64,000 bases of DNA from Burkholderiales bacterium (GTDB lineage Bacteria; Pseudomonadota; Gammaproteobacteria; Burkholderiales; Casimicrobiaceae). The translations under genes were made by a program, and so were the position numbers. How positions within the stretch are numbered: the first letter of the stretch is position 1; each line of letters begins with the position of its first letter. Under the pieces are notes generated by a model, which saw nothing but the letters and a program-made list of their open reading frames with translations, was not told the DNA's origin and ran no database searches. Positions 41,037 to 49,566 of this stretch are shown here, piece after piece. Location of the stretch: positions 124,001-188,000 of the forward strand of contig JABTUF010000002.1 of NCBI GenBank assembly GCA_015075645.1. Direction: 5' to 3'.

Positions 41037-41787
41037 CGGTCAGGCCAGCGGTCTGCGGCGGTTGTTCCGACCGACGGCCGCGCAGACATTCGCGATCGCG
41101 GGTCAGGATGCGGCACCGATCGCCGTCCTGCTGGCGCGTGCGCTGGCGGACCAGGGGGCACGGGTGCTCCTGGTCGATCTCGCGCTGGGTGAGGTCGCCG
41201 CCTGTGCGGGGATCGCGACGCGTTACGACCTCGCGCAGGCGCTCGATGGCGACCGCGGCGCGGCCGACGTGCTGTGCGAAGGACCCGACGGCATCACCGT
41301 GCTGCCGGCGGCACGCGCATTCGCGCGCCTGGCGTCGGGAGGCGACTGGCGGACCGCCGTGGGCGCGGTCGCCTCGCGGGCGGGGACCTTCGACCGGTGG
41401 ATCGTCCACGGCGGCACGCCCGGCGGCGTCGACACGCTGTGCGCACTCGCGCCGAACGCTGCCTCCGCAACGAGGTGCTACGCGGTCCTCAAGTCGCTCG
41501 CGCGCACGCGCGAGGTGTCCGGCAGCGCGTCGATCGTCGTGCACCGTGCGGCGTCTGCAGACGCGGCCCGCGACACGCACCGCCACGTGGCGGCGACGGC
41601 GAAGCGCTTCCTCGGTTTCGACGTTCCGCTCGAAGCCCATCTGCCCGAGGCCCCGTGGGCCGCCGCGACCCGGGCCGCCTGGTCGGACTTCGCCGCCACC
41701 GCCGGCGGTCGCGCCTTCGTCGAACTGGCTCAACGCCGGCTCGCTTCGTCCGCACGCGCGCCGCAGCCCCTGGAAGTTTCCGCCTAG
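41029..41787 (+). CDS. flhG: FlhG/FleN-like MinD-family protein with degenerate P-loop
   Basis: FlhG is an ATPase that limits flagellar number, normally with FlhF. The 252 residues keep the N-terminal helix QASGLRRLF used to stimulate FlhF, and the fold around ARALADQGARVLLVDLALGEV. However, the Walker A segment reads AIAGQDAAPIAVLL where active homologues have a GKGGVGKT-type sequence, so both signature lysines and most glycines are gone. The downstream RWIVHGG replaces the usual switch II Asp motif. ATP hydrolysis is unlikely. Placement right after flhF and before fliA supports the assignment. Confidence 0.85.
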   Translation: MRDGQASGLRRLFRPTAAQTFAIAGQDAAPIAVLLARALADQGARVLLVDLALGEVAACAGIATRYDLAQALDGDRGAADVLCEGPDGITVLPAARAFARLASGGDWRTAVGAVASRAGTFDRWIVHGGTPGGVDTLCALAPNAASATRCYAVLKSLARTREVSGSASIVVHRAASADAARDTHRHVAATAKRFLGFDVPLEAHLPEAPWAAATRAAWSDFAATAGGRAFVELAQRRLASSARAPQPLEVSA

Positions 41788-41848
41788 GCCGCGGAGCGCG
41801 TGCTCGTCCTCCCCGTCCGTCCGCCACAGCCCATCAGGATCGCCGCAC

Positions 41849-42559
41849 ATGTACACCGCCACCGGCACGATCGATGTCTCCGCCCGCGTCGTCGAATACG
41901 CTCCGATGGTGCGCCGCATGGCGCACCACCTGGCCGCGAAGCTGCCCGCGAGCGTGCAGATCGACGACATGGTGCAGGCGGGGATGATCGGCCTGATGGA
42001 CGCCGCGTCGCGTTACGAGGCCGGGCACAACTGCAGCTTCGAGACCTTCGCGTCGCAGCGCATCCGCGGCGCCATGCTCGACGAACTGCGCGCGGCCGAC
42101 TGGCTCCCGCGCAGCGTGCGCAAGGCGCTGCGACGCATCGAGTCCGCGATCGCGAAGCTCCAGCAGAAGCTCGGCCGCCCGCCGACCGAGCGGGAGATCG
42201 CCGAGGCGCTCGGCCTGTCGATCGGCGAGTATCACGCGGAGCTCCGTGAGGCACGCGGCTACGAGGTGCTGCACTTCGAGGACTTCGGCCCCGACGGCGG
42301 CGACGACTTCCTCGACCGCCACTGCACCGATGCGCACGAGGATCCGCTCGAGAAGGTACGCGATGCGGGATTCCGCAGGGCGCTCGTCGCCGCGATCGAG
42401 CGCCTGCCCGAGCGCGAGCGGCTCCTGATGGGCCTCTATTACGAGCAGGAGCTGAACTTCAAGGAGATCGCCTCCGTGCTCGAGGTCACCGAGTCGCGGG
42501 TCTGCCAGCTCCACGCCCAGGCGGTCGCCCGCCTGCGCGCCGTGCTGCGCGACTGGTAG
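41849..42559 (+). CDS. fliA: Flagellar sigma factor FliA (sigma-28)
   Basis: Directs RNA polymerase to late flagellar promoters and is held inactive by FlgM. The 236 residues contain region 2 (EYAPMVRRMAHHLAAKLP and MVQAGMIGLMDAASRY), region 3, and region 4 with the helix-turn-helix LNFKEIASVLEVTESRVCQL. ATG 41849 has AGGA about nine bases upstream. It is the last gene of the flhB-flhA-flhF-flhG-fliA block; its target promoters are visible elsewhere in the window. Confidence 0.98.
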   Translation: MYTATGTIDVSARVVEYAPMVRRMAHHLAAKLPASVQIDDMVQAGMIGLMDAASRYEAGHNCSFETFASQRIRGAMLDELRAADWLPRSVRKALRRIESAIAKLQQKLGRPPTEREIAEALGLSIGEYHAELREARGYEVLHFEDFGPDGGDDFLDRHCTDAHEDPLEKVRDAGFRRALVAAIERLPERERLLMGLYYEQELNFKEIASVLEVTESRVCQLHAQAVARLRAVLRDW

Positions 42560-42575
42560 CGCCGCCCGCGTACGG

Positions 42576-42602
42576 TCAAGTTCGGCCCGCCGCGGCCGAT
42601 AG
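42576..42602 (+). promoter_or_regulatory. Sigma-28 (FliA) promoter of motCD
   Basis: TCAAGTTC, 11 bases, GCCGATAG, 17 bases after the fliA stop and about 100 bases before motC. Only the last -10 base differs from the consensus. Confidence 0.8.
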
Positions 42603-42614
42603 GGAGTAGGCGAG

Positions 42615-42631
42615 CCCGGGCCCCGCCCGGG
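42615..42631 (+). other. GC-rich hairpin at the 5' end of the motC leader
   Basis: CCCGGGC-CCC-GCCCGGG forms a 7-base-pair stem starting a few bases after the expected transcription start of the motCD promoter. It may stabilise the 5' end or act as a weak attenuator. No function is implied by sequence alone. Confidence 0.4.
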
Positions 42632-42703
42632 GCATTCGTACGTCGCGCCGGCCTCCACCGGCGCCACGGCGCGGGCACCGATCTCCGAAACGAGCGCGAA
42701 TCG

Positions 42704-43444
42704 ATGGATCCTCTGAGCGTGGCAGGGCTGGTGCTGGCGGCGCTCGCGATCCTGGGCGGACAGGCGCTGGAAGGCGGACACCTGGGATCGCTGCTCCAGC
42801 CCGCGGCCGCGCTGATCGTCATCGGCGGGACGTTCGCCGCCGTGCTGATCCACTCCCGTCCTCCGACCTTCGTGGCCGGAGTGAAACTCGCGCGCTGGGC
42901 GCTGCAGCCGCCGCGACTGGACGTCGACGGCTTCGTCGCCCGGGTCGAACGCTGGGCGACGACCGCGCGCCGAGACGGCATCCTCTCGCTCGAGCGCGAG
43001 ATTCCCGGCGTCGTCGAGCCCTTCGAGCGCGAAGGACTGCAGCTCCTCGTCGACGGCATGGATCCGGAGCGCATCCGGGAGACCCTGGAGATCGAGATCG
43101 ACGCGAGCGAGGCGCGTCTCAGGGCCGCGGCGAAGGTCTGGGAAGCGGCCGGGGGGTACGCGCCGACGATCGGCATCCTGGGCGCGGTCCTCGGACTGAT
43201 CCACGTGATGGAGAACCTCACCGACCCCGCCAAGCTCGGCGGGGGGATCGCGGTGGCGTTCGTCGCGACGATCTACGGCGTCGGGGCGGCCAATCTGCTG
43301 TTCCTGCCGCTCGCCGCCAAGCTCAAGTCGCTGATCGGTGCCCAGTCGGACTACCGGGCGGTCGTGACCGACGGGCTGCTCGGTATCGCGAACGGCGACA
43401 ATCCGAAGGTGATCGTCGCACGGCTCACGCGCCATCAGGCCTGA
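42704..43444 (+). CDS. motC: Second flagellar stator subunit, MotC (MotA/PomA type)
   Basis: MotA-family channel protein of the short PomA/MotC type, 246 residues, with membrane segments near 5-22, 32-50, 148-168 and 180-205. YAPTIGILGAVLGLIHVMENL and GIAVAFVATIYGVGAANLLFLPLA hold the channel helices and the conserved proline. It is distinct in length and sequence from the MotA at 34594. motD starts four bases after its stop. Confidence 0.94.
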   Translation: MDPLSVAGLVLAALAILGGQALEGGHLGSLLQPAAALIVIGGTFAAVLIHSRPPTFVAGVKLARWALQPPRLDVDGFVARVERWATTARRDGILSLEREIPGVVEPFEREGLQLLVDGMDPERIRETLEIEIDASEARLRAAAKVWEAAGGYAPTIGILGAVLGLIHVMENLTDPAKLGGGIAVAFVATIYGVGAANLLFLPLAAKLKSLIGAQSDYRAVVTDGLLGIANGDNPKVIVARLTRHQA

Positions 43445-43448
43445 CGCC

Positions 43449-44222
43449 ATGCGCCGCCGCGCCGCCCGCCATGCCGAGGAGCACGAGAACCACGAACGCT
43501 GGCTCGTCTCCTACGCGGACTTCATCACGCTGCTGTTCGCGTTCTTCGTCGTCATGTACGCGATCTCGACGCTGAACGAGGGCAAGTACCGCGTGCTCTC
43601 CGACGCGCTCGTCGCTGCGTTCCGCCACGACCGCATCGCGGCGGTGTCGATCGCGGGTCCGGCGCCGATCCAGCTCGGCAAACCGCCGCCGGCGGCGCCG
43701 CGACCTCAGGACACGGCGCGACGCAAGCGCGAGCAGAAGCTCGTCGGGCTGGCCGGCCGCCTCTCCGAAGCGCTGCAGCCGCTGGTCCGGAGCGGACAGG
43801 TACGGCTCACCCAGGGTTCCCGGGGACTCGCCGTCGAGATCAACGCGAGCGTCCTCTTCGCGTCCGGACAGGCCATGCTCCAGCCGGGATCGATCGCCCC
43901 GCTGGTGAGCGTCGCCGAGGTCCTCGCCAGCGTCGACAATGCGCTCGAGGTCGAAGGCCACACCGACAATGCGCCGATCGCGAGCAGCCTGTTCCCGTCG
44001 AACTGGGAACTCGCCTCGGCGCGTGCGAGCGCGGTCGTTCGGCTGTTCATCGCGAACGGCGTCGCGCCAGAACGCCTGACGGCGACCGGTCACGCGGACA
44101 ACCGCCCGGTCGAGAGCAACGAGACGCTGGAGGGACGCGCACGCAACCGCCGCGTGACGCTCGTCGTGCTCTCCGACACGCCGGAGTCCGCGGCGTCCCG
44201 GCCGGCGGGAGGGCCCGGATGA
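43449..44222 (+). CDS. motD: Second flagellar stator subunit, MotD (MotB type)
   Basis: Peptidoglycan-binding stator partner, 257 residues. The ion-binding aspartate is D24 in SYADFITLLFAFFVV. An OmpA-like domain (about 120-240) includes EVEGHTDNAPIASSLFPSNWELASARA and GHADNRPVESNETLEGRARNRRV, read in parts. The plug/linker is shorter than in MotB. Its stop overlaps the ATG of the response regulator gene, which is therefore part of this operon. Confidence 0.94.
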   Translation: MRRRAARHAEEHENHERWLVSYADFITLLFAFFVVMYAISTLNEGKYRVLSDALVAAFRHDRIAAVSIAGPAPIQLGKPPPAAPRPQDTARRKREQKLVGLAGRLSEALQPLVRSGQVRLTQGSRGLAVEINASVLFASGQAMLQPGSIAPLVSVAEVLASVDNALEVEGHTDNAPIASSLFPSNWELASARASAVVRLFIANGVAPERLTATGHADNRPVESNETLEGRARNRRVTLVVLSDTPESAASRPAGGPG

Positions 44223-44650
44223 GTCCCGAGCTCGCCGACGTGCTGCTCGTCGAGGACGATCCCGACGACGCGAGTCTCACGCTCCGCGCGATGCGGCGCG
44301 CCGACGTCACGCTTCGCATCGTCCACGTGCACGACGGCGTGTCGGCGCTCGAGTATCTCGCGGACACGACGGCCGTCGAAGGCGCGCGGCGCCCGCGCAT
44401 CGTGCTGCTCGACCTCGCGCTGCCGCGCATCGGCGGTCTCGAGGTGCTGCGCCGCATTCGCGCGCACGGTGCGCTGCGGATGCTGCCCGTCGTCGTGCTG
44501 ACCTCGTCGCGCGAACCGCGCGACGTCGCGGCGTGCTACGACCGCGGAGCGAACAGCTACGTCGTGAAGCCGACCGGGTACGCCGAGTTGATCGGAACGC
44601 TCGGCGAGCTGACGCGCTACTGGCTCACCATCAGCGTGGCGCCGCCGTAG
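44219..44650 (+). CDS. Single-domain response regulator (Rcp1-like), coupled to motD
   Basis: A 143-residue receiver with no output domain. The acidic pocket is E12-D13-D14 (LLVEDDPDDA), the phospho-acceptor is D65 in IVLLDLALP, and T95 (VVLTSS) and K117 (VVKP) complete the active site, so phosphorylation is plausible. The DPDDA start and the long alpha-helix insert match the Rcp1/phytochrome-associated receiver group more than CheY. It begins in the motD stop (ATGA) and ends convergent with flgN. No dedicated kinase is adjacent; the role, perhaps acting on the motor, is inferred from the operon only. Confidence 0.88.
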   Translation: MSPELADVLLVEDDPDDASLTLRAMRRADVTLRIVHVHDGVSALEYLADTTAVEGARRPRIVLLDLALPRIGGLEVLRRIRAHGALRMLPVVVLTSSREPRDVAACYDRGANSYVVKPTGYAELIGTLGELTRYWLTISVAPP

Positions 44651-44708
44651 TCGCGGCGGAGGGAGGTCCAGGTGCGCCCGGGCCGGCGCAGGCGCGGATC
44701 GTCTCGGA

Positions 44709-45218
44709 TCACGCGGAGAGACCCCGCCGCGTCTCGATCGAGCGGACCGGCGCGCAGGCGCGGGCGAAGCCCCGCGGGTCGTAGAGAACATCCGCGCCCG
44801 CCGCGGAGGCGATCGAGGCGAAGGCCCCGTCGACATGACGCTGCAGTCGCGCGATCAGCGCGCCGTTCTGGCCGTTGAGTCGGCGCGCCTCGTCGGCGAG
44901 CGCGAGCAGGGCGTCGCGACGGGCGGCGGCTTCGCCGGCGCCCAGATGCTCGCCGAGCCAGAGGACGAGGCCGAGCGCCGAGACGGGGAAGCCGCGCGCG
45001 CGCATCGCCGCTTCGCGGGCGCGCGTGCGCAGGTCGACCACGGCGATTTCCTCGCCCTTTCGTCGTGCGAGATCGGCCACGAGCGCGGCGTCCGCGGCCC
45101 TGAGCGCCTCCTGCTCGGCGCGCAACAGATCGCACAGCACGAAAAGACCGCCGCATTCCGCGGCGACGACATCGGCGGGCGAAGCACCCGCCTCGGGGAG
45201 GCGAGGATCCCGGGTCAT
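44709..45218 (-). CDS. flgN: Flagellar export chaperone FlgN
   Basis: Cytoplasmic chaperone of the hook-filament junction proteins FlgK and FlgL. The 169 residues are helical and alanine-rich, with LLRAEQEALRAADAALVADLARRKGEEI near residues 30-58 (read in parts) as the typical FlgN helix pair. The call is helped by its position after flgM, which it overlaps by four bases. The C-terminal 25 residues are less helical and poorly conserved. Confidence 0.88.
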   Translation of the reverse strand: MTRDPRLPEAGASPADVVAAECGGLFVLCDLLRAEQEALRAADAALVADLARRKGEEIAVVDLRTRAREAAMRARGFPVSALGLVLWLGEHLGAGEAAARRDALLALADEARRLNGQNGALIARLQRHVDGAFASIASAAGADVLYDPRGFARACAPVRSIETRRGLSA

Positions 45219-45511
45219 TCGCGTTGCCGGTCCAGCAGGGCGAGCGCCTGCGCGACCATGCGGTCCGCGACTGCGCCGGGGTCGACGGTGAGCGTGCCGT
45301 TCCGGATCGCCTCCTTGATGGCTTCGACCCGGGAGTGGTCGAACGAGGCGTCCGCGGTCGCCTTCACGTCACCGGTGGCGAGGGTCGAGAGCTGGACCCG
45401 GTCACGGCCCGGCGTGTTCGCGTTCGCCACGGAGGCCTCGGCTCGTCGGGTGCCCGTCTCGGCGGTGGACGTCGCGCGTGCGTTGAGATCGGCGGACGGC
45501 GGAATCTTCAT
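45215..45511 (-). CDS. flgM: Anti-sigma-28 factor FlgM
   Basis: Binds FliA until it is exported through the finished hook-basal body. The 98 residues have a disordered N-terminal half and a C-terminal FliA-binding part with SRVEAIKEAIRNGTLTVDPGAVADRMV. ATG 45511 is preceded by AGGA. It has its own FliA promoter at the end of flgA, giving the usual autoregulatory loop, and may also be read through from flgA. Confidence 0.97.
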   Translation of the reverse strand: MKIPPSADLNARATSTAETGTRRAEASVANANTPGRDRVQLSTLATGDVKATADASFDHSRVEAIKEAIRNGTLTVDPGAVADRMVAQALALLDRQRE

Positions 45512-45550
45512 GGTCGGTCCTGGGAGCGGCGGCGGGACGCCGGCAGGTGA

Positions 45551-45577
45551 TTATCGGCGCAACGCGACCGAAGTTGA
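45551..45577 (-). promoter_or_regulatory. Sigma-28 (FliA) promoter of flgMN
   Basis: On the minus strand: TCAACTTC, 11 bases, GCCGATAA. The -10 is a perfect consensus match and its final TAA is exactly the stop codon of flgA, so the whole promoter is inside the flgA 3' end. Expected start of transcription is near 45544, leaving a leader of about 33 bases. Confidence 0.8.
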
Positions 45578-46285
45578 GGGCGTGCGGTCCCGGACCTCGA
45601 CGATGCCGCCGGGACGGGCAACCCCCGAGAGCGCCTTCGTGCCGGGCGCTCCGGGTTGGGTCAGCGCGACCGCCACCGTCTGACCTTCGGCGGCCGCCCC
45701 GAGCGCTTTGCCATCGGCGCCGATCGCGAATCCTCGACCGACGAGCACGATCCGGACCGGATCGCCCGCGCGGACGATGGGCGGGGTACGCAGCAGTTCG
45801 GGATGGATCCGCTCGCCCGCGGCGATCGAGCGCACCGGGAGCCGTCCGATCGCGAGATCCGCACCGAGCGCCGCTGCATGGCCGTGCCGCGTGAGCTCGG
45901 TGCGCGCGGTTCGAAGGTCGTCGGCCGCGATCGGCACGCCACGCGCGAGGTCGCGCGACGCCACCAGAGCGTCGCCCCAAACGCGGACGTTGACCGGTAC
46001 CCAGACGGTCCAGGACGCGCCCTCGACACAGCGGACGCGCACGCTCGTGCGCCCCCACAGCCGGCCACCGGAGGGCAGCGAAGGCTCCAGGCGCGAACAG
46101 GGCGCGAGCACGAGCCCGGGATTGATCGCACCCACCTCGATCTCCACGTCCACGCCTTCGGGAATGTCGCGGTCGACGAGGAGCCGGATGCGATCGGACA
46201 ACCCGTCCGGTGCGACCGGCGACGCGAGGGCGGGTCCGAAGGGGAGGGCGGCGAGGGCGACGGCGAGGAGCCAGCGGCGGGGCAT
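45551..46285 (-). CDS. flgA: Flagellar P-ring assembly chaperone FlgA
   Basis: Periplasmic chaperone for P-ring formation by FlgI. It has 244 residues from ATG 46285, which has GGAG six bases upstream; another ATG lies two codons earlier. A signal peptide ends near residue 22 (PALA). The C-terminal SAF-like domain (about 120-240) includes [23 protein letters not shown]-like [14 protein letters not shown] and [13 protein letters not shown]. It is divergent from flgB. Confidence 0.95.
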   Translation of the reverse strand: MPRRWLLAVALAALPFGPALASPVAPDGLSDRIRLLVDRDIPEGVDVEIEVGAINPGLVLAPCSRLEPSLPSGGRLWGRTSVRVRCVEGASWTVWVPVNVRVWGDALVASRDLARGVPIAADDLRTARTELTRHGHAAALGADLAIGRLPVRSIAAGERIHPELLRTPPIVRAGDPVRIVLVGRGFAIGADGKALGAAAEGQTVAVALTQPGAPGTKALSGVARPGGIVEVRDRTPSTSVALRR

Positions 46286-46444
46286 CGGCATCTCCGGCGG
46301 GTCCGGCGCTCGCCGGACGATGGGGCGAATCTACGCGCGGGCGCGACGCGCCGATCGGGGGAAATGACGCGCTTTTCGCGTCCTGCTCGGCGCATCGGGA
46401 TCCGCCCTCTCGGCTCACCATCCGCACACCAAGGAGTCCGACCG

Positions 46445-46801
46445 ATGATCGACCGCCTCGACGAATACCTGAGCCTCCAGACCGCGGCGCTGCGGCTGCG
46501 CGCCGAGCGTCAGGGCGTCATCGCGTCGAACATCGCCAACGCCGATACGCCGAACTACAAGGCGGTCGATTTCGATTTCGCCCGGGCGCTCGATGCAGCG
46601 ACCCGCGCCTCCGGCGCGATCGGGGGCGCGCCGGCGCCCACGCTCCTCTTTCGCCAACCCGTCCAGGACGCCCTCGACGGCAACACCGTCGACATGGACG
46701 GCGAGCGCGCCCGTTTCGCCGACAACGCGATTCGCTACGAGGCCGCGCTCAAGGCGCTCAATGCCCAGATTCGCTCGATGCTGACCGCGCTCGCCGGCTA
46801 G
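46445..46801 (+). CDS. flgB: Flagellar proximal rod protein FlgB
   Basis: Rod subunit, 118 residues, exported by the type III apparatus. The N-terminal [18 protein letters not shown] motif of rod/hook proteins is present, and the C-terminus ends in the helical [17 protein letters not shown] zip. AAGGAG lies eight bases before the ATG. First gene of the flgB-flgL block; the 159-base gap to flgA should hold divergent early promoters, but I cannot name a FlhDC box. Confidence 0.97.
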   Translation: MIDRLDEYLSLQTAALRLRAERQGVIASNIANADTPNYKAVDFDFARALDAATRASGAIGGAPAPTLLFRQPVQDALDGNTVDMDGERARFADNAIRYEAALKALNAQIRSMLTALAG

Positions 46802-46812
46802 GAGGACCCACG

Positions 46813-47214
46813 ATGAACCTCTTCAACGTCTTCGACATCGCCGGCAGCGCGCTGACCGCGCAGTCGCAGCGGCTGAACGTGACCGCGAGCAACCTCGCGA
46901 ACGCCGAGAGCCTCGTCGGTCCCGACGGCAGCGCGTACCGGGCCAAGCAGGTCGTGTTCCGCGCGGTGTCGGGACCGGACGGGCTCTCGAAGGTCGCGGT
47001 CGACGGCATCGTGACCGATTCCGCCCCCGGCCGGAAGGAACATCGCCCCGGCCATCCGCTGGCCGACGCCGCCGGCTTCGTCACGATGCCCAACGTCAGC
47101 GTCGTCGACGAGATGGTCAACATGATCTCGGCGTCGCGAGCCTACCAGTCGAACGTCGAGGTGATGAACACCACGAGGACGTTGCTCGCCAAGGTTCTGA
47201 CGCTCGGACAGTGA
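46813..47214 (+). CDS. flgC: Flagellar proximal rod protein FlgC
   Basis: Rod subunit, 133 residues. It starts [20 protein letters not shown] and has [11 protein letters not shown] and the C-terminal [20 protein letters not shown] of the family. GGAGG precedes the ATG by six bases. It follows flgB by 11 bases. Confidence 0.97.
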   Translation: MNLFNVFDIAGSALTAQSQRLNVTASNLANAESLVGPDGSAYRAKQVVFRAVSGPDGLSKVAVDGIVTDSAPGRKEHRPGHPLADAAGFVTMPNVSVVDEMVNMISASRAYQSNVEVMNTTRTLLAKVLTLGQ

Positions 47215-47230
47215 TGCACGAGGATCCCGC

Positions 47231-48073
47231 ATGAATCCCATCAGCCTCATCGATGCCGCCGCACGGACGATTCTCGGGTCACGCGCGGGGGCCGCGGCGG
47301 CGCCCGTCGCGCCCGCCGCCGCGCGTGCCCAGCCGGTCACGAAGCGCATCGACGCCGAACGCGTCTCGGGCGAGGGCGCGCCGAAACGGCCGCAGGAGAA
47401 GGCTGCGCTGCCGGTCGTGAAGTCCGGTGACGCCGCCCGGACGGCCGACGCCTCGGCTTCGCGCGGCGCGTCCACCGGGAGCAACGAGGCGGCGGAGCGC
47501 TTCCTGACGCTGCTCGTCGCCCAGTTGCGCAACCAGGATCCGTTGAACCCGCTCGACAACGCGCAGGTGACGACCCAGCTCGCGCAGTTGTCGACGGTCA
47601 CGGGCATCAACCGGATCAACGAGACGCTGCTCGCGCTCGGCGAAGCGCAGTCCGCCGCGCGCACCCTGCAGGCGGCCGCCTTGCTCGGCCGGGAGGTGGT
47701 GGTCGACGGCAACGCGATCCGCCCGGGTTCGGACGAACCCTCCCGGGGAGGCTACGCGCTCGGCGCAGCGGCGACGTCCGTCGTCGTGACGATCAAGGAC
47801 GCCGCCGGTGCGGTCGTTCGCACGATCGATCTCGGCGCGCATCCCGCGGGCGAGCAGCACTTCGGCTGGGACGGGAAGACCGACGCGGGCGCCGCCGCCG
47901 CACCGGGCAGGTACACGTTCGCGGTCGCCGCGACCGGCCGGGACGGTCCCGTGACGGCGAGGACGATGACCATCGCGACGGTGACCGGGGTCGACGCGGC
48001 GGACGGGGGGCCGCGGCTCGTGCTGGGCGACCTCGGCAGCATCGGCCTCGACGAGGTCCGCACGTTCAACTGA
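47231..48073 (+). CDS. flgD: Hook assembly scaffold protein FlgD
   Basis: Temporary cap for hook polymerisation. The 280 residues consist of an extended Ala-rich N-terminus (1-85), the FlgD export/capping block FLTLLVAQLRNQDPLNPLDN (about 91-110) and a C-terminal beta domain (about 150-275) including FGWDGKTDAG. The N-terminus is somewhat longer than in enteric FlgD (about 230 residues in total). Confidence 0.96.
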   Translation: MNPISLIDAAARTILGSRAGAAAAPVAPAAARAQPVTKRIDAERVSGEGAPKRPQEKAALPVVKSGDAARTADASASRGASTGSNEAAERFLTLLVAQLRNQDPLNPLDNAQVTTQLAQLSTVTGINRINETLLALGEAQSAARTLQAAALLGREVVVDGNAIRPGSDEPSRGGYALGAAATSVVVTIKDAAGAVVRTIDLGAHPAGEQHFGWDGKTDAGAAAAPGRYTFAVAATGRDGPVTARTMTIATVTGVDAADGGPRLVLGDLGSIGLDEVRTFN

Positions 48074-48089
48074 CATTCAAGGAGCCAAC

Positions 48090-49307
48090 ATGGGATTCCA
48101 GCAAGGGTTGTCCGGGCTGAACGCGGCGGCGGCGAGCCTCGACGTCATCGGCAACAACGTCGCCAACGCGCAGACCGTGGGATTCAAGGCGGCGGCCACG
48201 CTCTTCGCCGACGTGTACGCCAACTCGCTCGCCTCGGCGGGCGGCATGGGCGCCGGGATCGGCGTGCGCGTGGCGGCGGTGCAGCCCGACCTCGTGCAGG
48301 GGAACATCCGTACGACCAGCAACCCTCTCGACCTCGCGATCAACGGCAACGGGTTCTTCCGCGTCGAAAGCGGCGGGTCGATCAGCTACACGCGAAACGG
48401 CCAGTTCCACCTCGACAAGGACGGATTCATCGTCAACGCGTCGGGCGCGCGATTGACCGGCTACGGCGTCGATGCGGGCGGCACGCTGCTCGTGGCGAAC
48501 CCCGGGCCGCTGCAGGTGTCGGCGCAGCAACTCCAGGCGACCGCGACGACCGAGGGCGACATCGGACTCAACCTCGACGCGCGCGACGCGGTGATTTCGG
48601 CGCCCTTCGACATCTCCGACCCGACGACCTACAACCGCGCGACCGCCATCACGATCTACGACAGCCTGGGCAACTCGCACGCGATGTCGACGTATTACGT
48701 CAAGACCGCAGCCAACACCTGGTCGGTCTACGGGGCCCTGGACGGCGTCGCCATCGCCGGAACGCTCGGGACGCTCGCTTTCACCACCGACGGCACGCTC
48801 GACACCGGTGCCACGACGCTGCCGTTTCCCGTCTCTGCGCCGCTCGCCAACGGCGCGACGACGCCGTTCGCGTTCACGCTCGATTTCGCCAACGCCACGC
48901 AGTTCGGCAGTCCGTTCGCCGTCGACACGCTGAACCAGGACGGCTTCGCGGCCGGGGCGCTCGCAGGCTACGCGGTGAGCGACGACGGCACGATTCTCGG
49001 ACGCTACAGCAATGGGCAGTCGCGCACGCTGGGTCAGGTCATGCTGGCGGCCTTCGCCAACCCGCAGGGGTTGCAGCCGCTGGGCAACAACGCCTGGGGC
49101 GAGACCGCCGCGTCGGGCCAGCCGCTGCCCGGGACGCCCGGCACGAGCCAGTTCGGCGTGCTGCAGTCGGGCGCGATCGAGGAATCGAACGTCGATCTCA
49201 CCCAGGAGCTGGTCGAGATGATCACGGCGCAGCGCACCTACCAGGCCAACGCCCAGACGATCAAGACCCAGGATCAGGTGCTCAACACGCTCGTCAACCT
49301 GCGCTAG
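48090..49307 (+). CDS. flgE: Flagellar hook protein FlgE
   Basis: Structural subunit of the hook, 405 residues. The N-terminus has GLSGLNAAAASLDVIGNNVA and TVGFKAAATLFADVY, and the C-terminal block is EESNVDLTQELVEMITAQRT followed by YQANAQTIKTQD. The central part is the usual variable beta region. AAGGAG precedes the ATG by eight bases. It is followed by a 259-base gap before flgF. Confidence 0.98.
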   Translation: MGFQQGLSGLNAAAASLDVIGNNVANAQTVGFKAAATLFADVYANSLASAGGMGAGIGVRVAAVQPDLVQGNIRTTSNPLDLAINGNGFFRVESGGSISYTRNGQFHLDKDGFIVNASGARLTGYGVDAGGTLLVANPGPLQVSAQQLQATATTEGDIGLNLDARDAVISAPFDISDPTTYNRATAITIYDSLGNSHAMSTYYVKTAANTWSVYGALDGVAIAGTLGTLAFTTDGTLDTGATTLPFPVSAPLANGATTPFAFTLDFANATQFGSPFAVDTLNQDGFAAGALAGYAVSDDGTILGRYSNGQSRTLGQVMLAAFANPQGLQPLGNNAWGETAASGQPLPGTPGTSQFGVLQSGAIEESNVDLTQELVEMITAQRTYQANAQTIKTQDQVLNTLVNLR

Positions 49308-49566
49308 CGCCGTCCGGCGAGCCATGGACGAATCCTGCATCGTTGCGTCGCGCACCGCTCGGCGGGGCGTTCGCGGGGCCTCGGCACCTTCGTCGCGCGG
49401 GCGCGTCCGACCGGTCGAGGCGCACCGCCCGACAGTGCGGTCGGATCCCGTGGCCGTTCCGGGGTCGACGGGCCGGCGTCGCCCGGCGCGCCTGCGCCGG
49501 CGCCACGGAACTCGCATCACGGGCGCAGGGCTCGCGCCCGCCCTTTGACCCGACGACGGAGCCGCC
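49308..49566 (+). other. Non-coding gap between flgE and flgF
   Basis: 259 bases of GC-rich sequence inside an otherwise compact operon. I see no convincing gene, tRNA or terminator. The inverted repeat CGCC-GTCC-GGCG overlaps the end of flgE. The gap may hold an internal promoter or mRNA processing site for the flgF-J part, but no recognisable sigma-28 element is present. Confidence 0.4.
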
